Shown here one piece after another: positions 63,089 through 64,000 of a stretch of DNA of 64,000 nt. The stretch's first letter is position 1. Each line of letters starts with the position of its first letter. The notes under the pieces were generated by a model. It did not search any database, was not told where the DNA came from, and was given only the letters and a program-made list of their open reading frames with translations. Source of the DNA: Tigriopus japonicus (Eukaryota; Arthropoda; Copepoda; Harpacticoida; Harpacticidae); assembly GCA_010645155.1 (NCBI GenBank), contig JAAGOF010000338.1, positions 25,098 to 89,097 of the forward strand, read 5' to 3'. A program made the translations under genes and the position numbers.

Positions 63089-63788
63089 TAGGGACCCTTT
63101 ATAGAGCCTGGCCGTCGTAGGCTTACACATGGTGCCAATGATTCACACTGGTGATTGGTCAATAGCATTCAGTTGAAAATTCTGTTGATTCTGACAAAGT
63201 TCAATAACAAACCTGATAACTTCTTCTTTATAGATTTTGTAGTGATCTGACTTGGTGCTTGGTTGCCAATTTACCTATGTGAAATCATATTCCCCTGTGC
63301 CTACCAAACCAGTCTTCATAAACAGGTTTTTTCCATAAGAAACACCAAGAGGCAAGGCAGCCCTGACTTTTTTGACTTCTGAGCAGATTTGCAAATTAAA
63401 CTCAAATTTGTGTTTACTCTATACATGAGCAAAGCACCAATTCTCCAAGAGGGAACCCTACCTTGAAGCCTCCCATGAAAAAATTGCACAAGCCCATATT
63501 TCACATCACTAAGATTTTGTTGTCAATCACCCAATTGTGAGACATTAATTGGCCCTTGTTTAAACTCCACACTAATTCCAATTCATTTTTTGCATATCAG
63601 GTACCTTATGTGTTCCTTAGACACATTTGTAGCAGGCTTGAGGATTTTCACTAACCAAACTGGACTTTCAAATGGGCTAACTAGTTTAGATGTGTTTCTA
63701 ATAAGGAAAGGTTTCCTTTAAACATGAACTTTGGCTTCCCACATGTTGAATGATGCCACAGACTGTCCGTCTCTATAAAGGGTCCCTA
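63089..63788. mobile_element. MITE Z700, intact copy
   Basis: This 700-bp element begins TAGGGACCCTTTATAGAG and ends with the exact reverse complement CTCTATAAAGGGTCCCTA. A perfect 8-bp target duplication TCTACCAC lies at 63081-63088 and 63789-63796. TAGGG termini plus 8-bp duplications indicate a hAT-like element. There is no coding capacity. It is the reference for the interrupted copy at 40295-46929. It lies within the first intron of the secreted-protein gene. Confidence 0.93.
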
Positions 63789-63900
63789 TCTACCACCAAA
63801 AAGTGGCAAGGAGCGGGAATATTCCATCAAAGAATACCCATTACAAGATGGACTTTACACGGACATGTTTGAGGCAGATTTGTGTTTACTTTCATTGCAG

Positions 63901-63945
63901 ACTTTTCCCTCCCAATTAAAATCAATTCCGTCGTGGATCGCAATG
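63901..63945 (+). CDS. Secreted protein gene, exon 2
   Basis: This 45-nt exon lies between a strong acceptor (TTTACTTTCATTGCAG) and a perfect donor (AATG|GTAAGT). It continues the phase left by exon 1 and reads DFSLPIKINSVVDRN, ending again in phase 1. Its length is a multiple of three, so it could be skipped without a frameshift. The sequence directly after a signal peptide suggests a propeptide or mature N-terminus. Further exons lie beyond the window. Confidence 0.65.
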
Positions 63946-64000
63946 GTAAGTAAAAATAAATTCGTCAGTGGGCAAGTAAAGCTATGTAACTTAAAGGAAT

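Noticed and set aside
1..64000. CRISPR arrays, operons or other prokaryotic features
   Set aside because: None is present; introns, SINEs, LINEs and polyadenylation signals show a eukaryotic nuclear genome.

Overview
This is a 64 kb stretch of eukaryotic nuclear DNA, AT-rich, with spliced and intronless protein genes set in a very dense layer of transposable elements. The source is most likely an arthropod, and a crustacean such as a copepod would fit. The hints are short interstitial TTAGG/CCTAA runs, a maT-type mariner remnant, Jockey/CR1-like LINEs, Ty3/gypsy elements and tRNA-derived SINE heads. The species is not determined. Two runs of N (31212-31311 and 53139-53503) are assembly gaps.

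Host genes. Three are well supported or probable. (1) An SSUH2-like cysteine-rich protein lies on the minus strand at 18709-19890 and ends in a CVLL prenylation-type C-terminus. (2) An intronless RanBP3-like Ran-binding protein lies on the plus strand at 33145-34653. (3) A secreted-protein gene starts at 61607 on the plus strand. It has a TATA box, a signal-peptide exon ending in a perfect donor, and an in-phase 45-nt second exon at 63901-63945; it runs off the window. A weaker spliced candidate is at 32097-32508.

Left part (1-31 kb). This holds a LINE 3' end beside a tRNA-like SINE head, and dispersed AT-rich repeats. A 330-bp foldback element at 7219 has a second copy at 62654. A degenerate LINE pair lies at 15219-18470. 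A ~635-bp hAT-like MITE occurs twice, each copy with its own perfect 8-bp target duplication, and for one copy an empty site survives in a related LINE fragment at 28.5 kb. Further right are a SINE at 25.8 kb, a 28-bp minisatellite at 26.7 kb and a broken gypsy integrase at 27.3-28.3 kb.

Centre (38.5-54 kb). The most striking structure is a convergent pair of genes: a THAP + DDE transposase (plus, 38584-47087, broken) and a YqaJ-type nuclease exon (minus, 47154-47810). Their stop codons lie 66 bp apart. This is the gene pair expected of an autonomous ISL2EU-type (PIF/Harbinger-related) DNA transposon. The transposase is split just before its last catalytic segment by a ~6.6 kb insertion. That insertion is a ~0.7 kb MITE family member (clean copy at 63089-63788), which was itself hit twice by a ~2.94 kb element. 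Each of those two copies has terminal repeats and its own 8-bp target duplication. Immediately right lies a gypsy element (LTRs at 48363-49325 and 53582-53824) whose 5' LTR and RNase H are both interrupted by a 712-bp hAT-like MITE family.

Right part (55-64 kb). A foldback family with ~155-bp arms occurs at 52.8, 55.3 and 59.5 kb. A second gypsy element (56392-59182) has a 5-bp target duplication, but its protease-RT segment is inverted inside the element. A near loop-free 413-bp palindrome lies at 59948-60360, and an internally deleted maT/mariner element ends about 130 bp upstream of the TATA box of the secreted-protein gene. The first intron of that gene carries two more MITEs. Overall the window is a layered record of successive transposon insertions around a few host genes.
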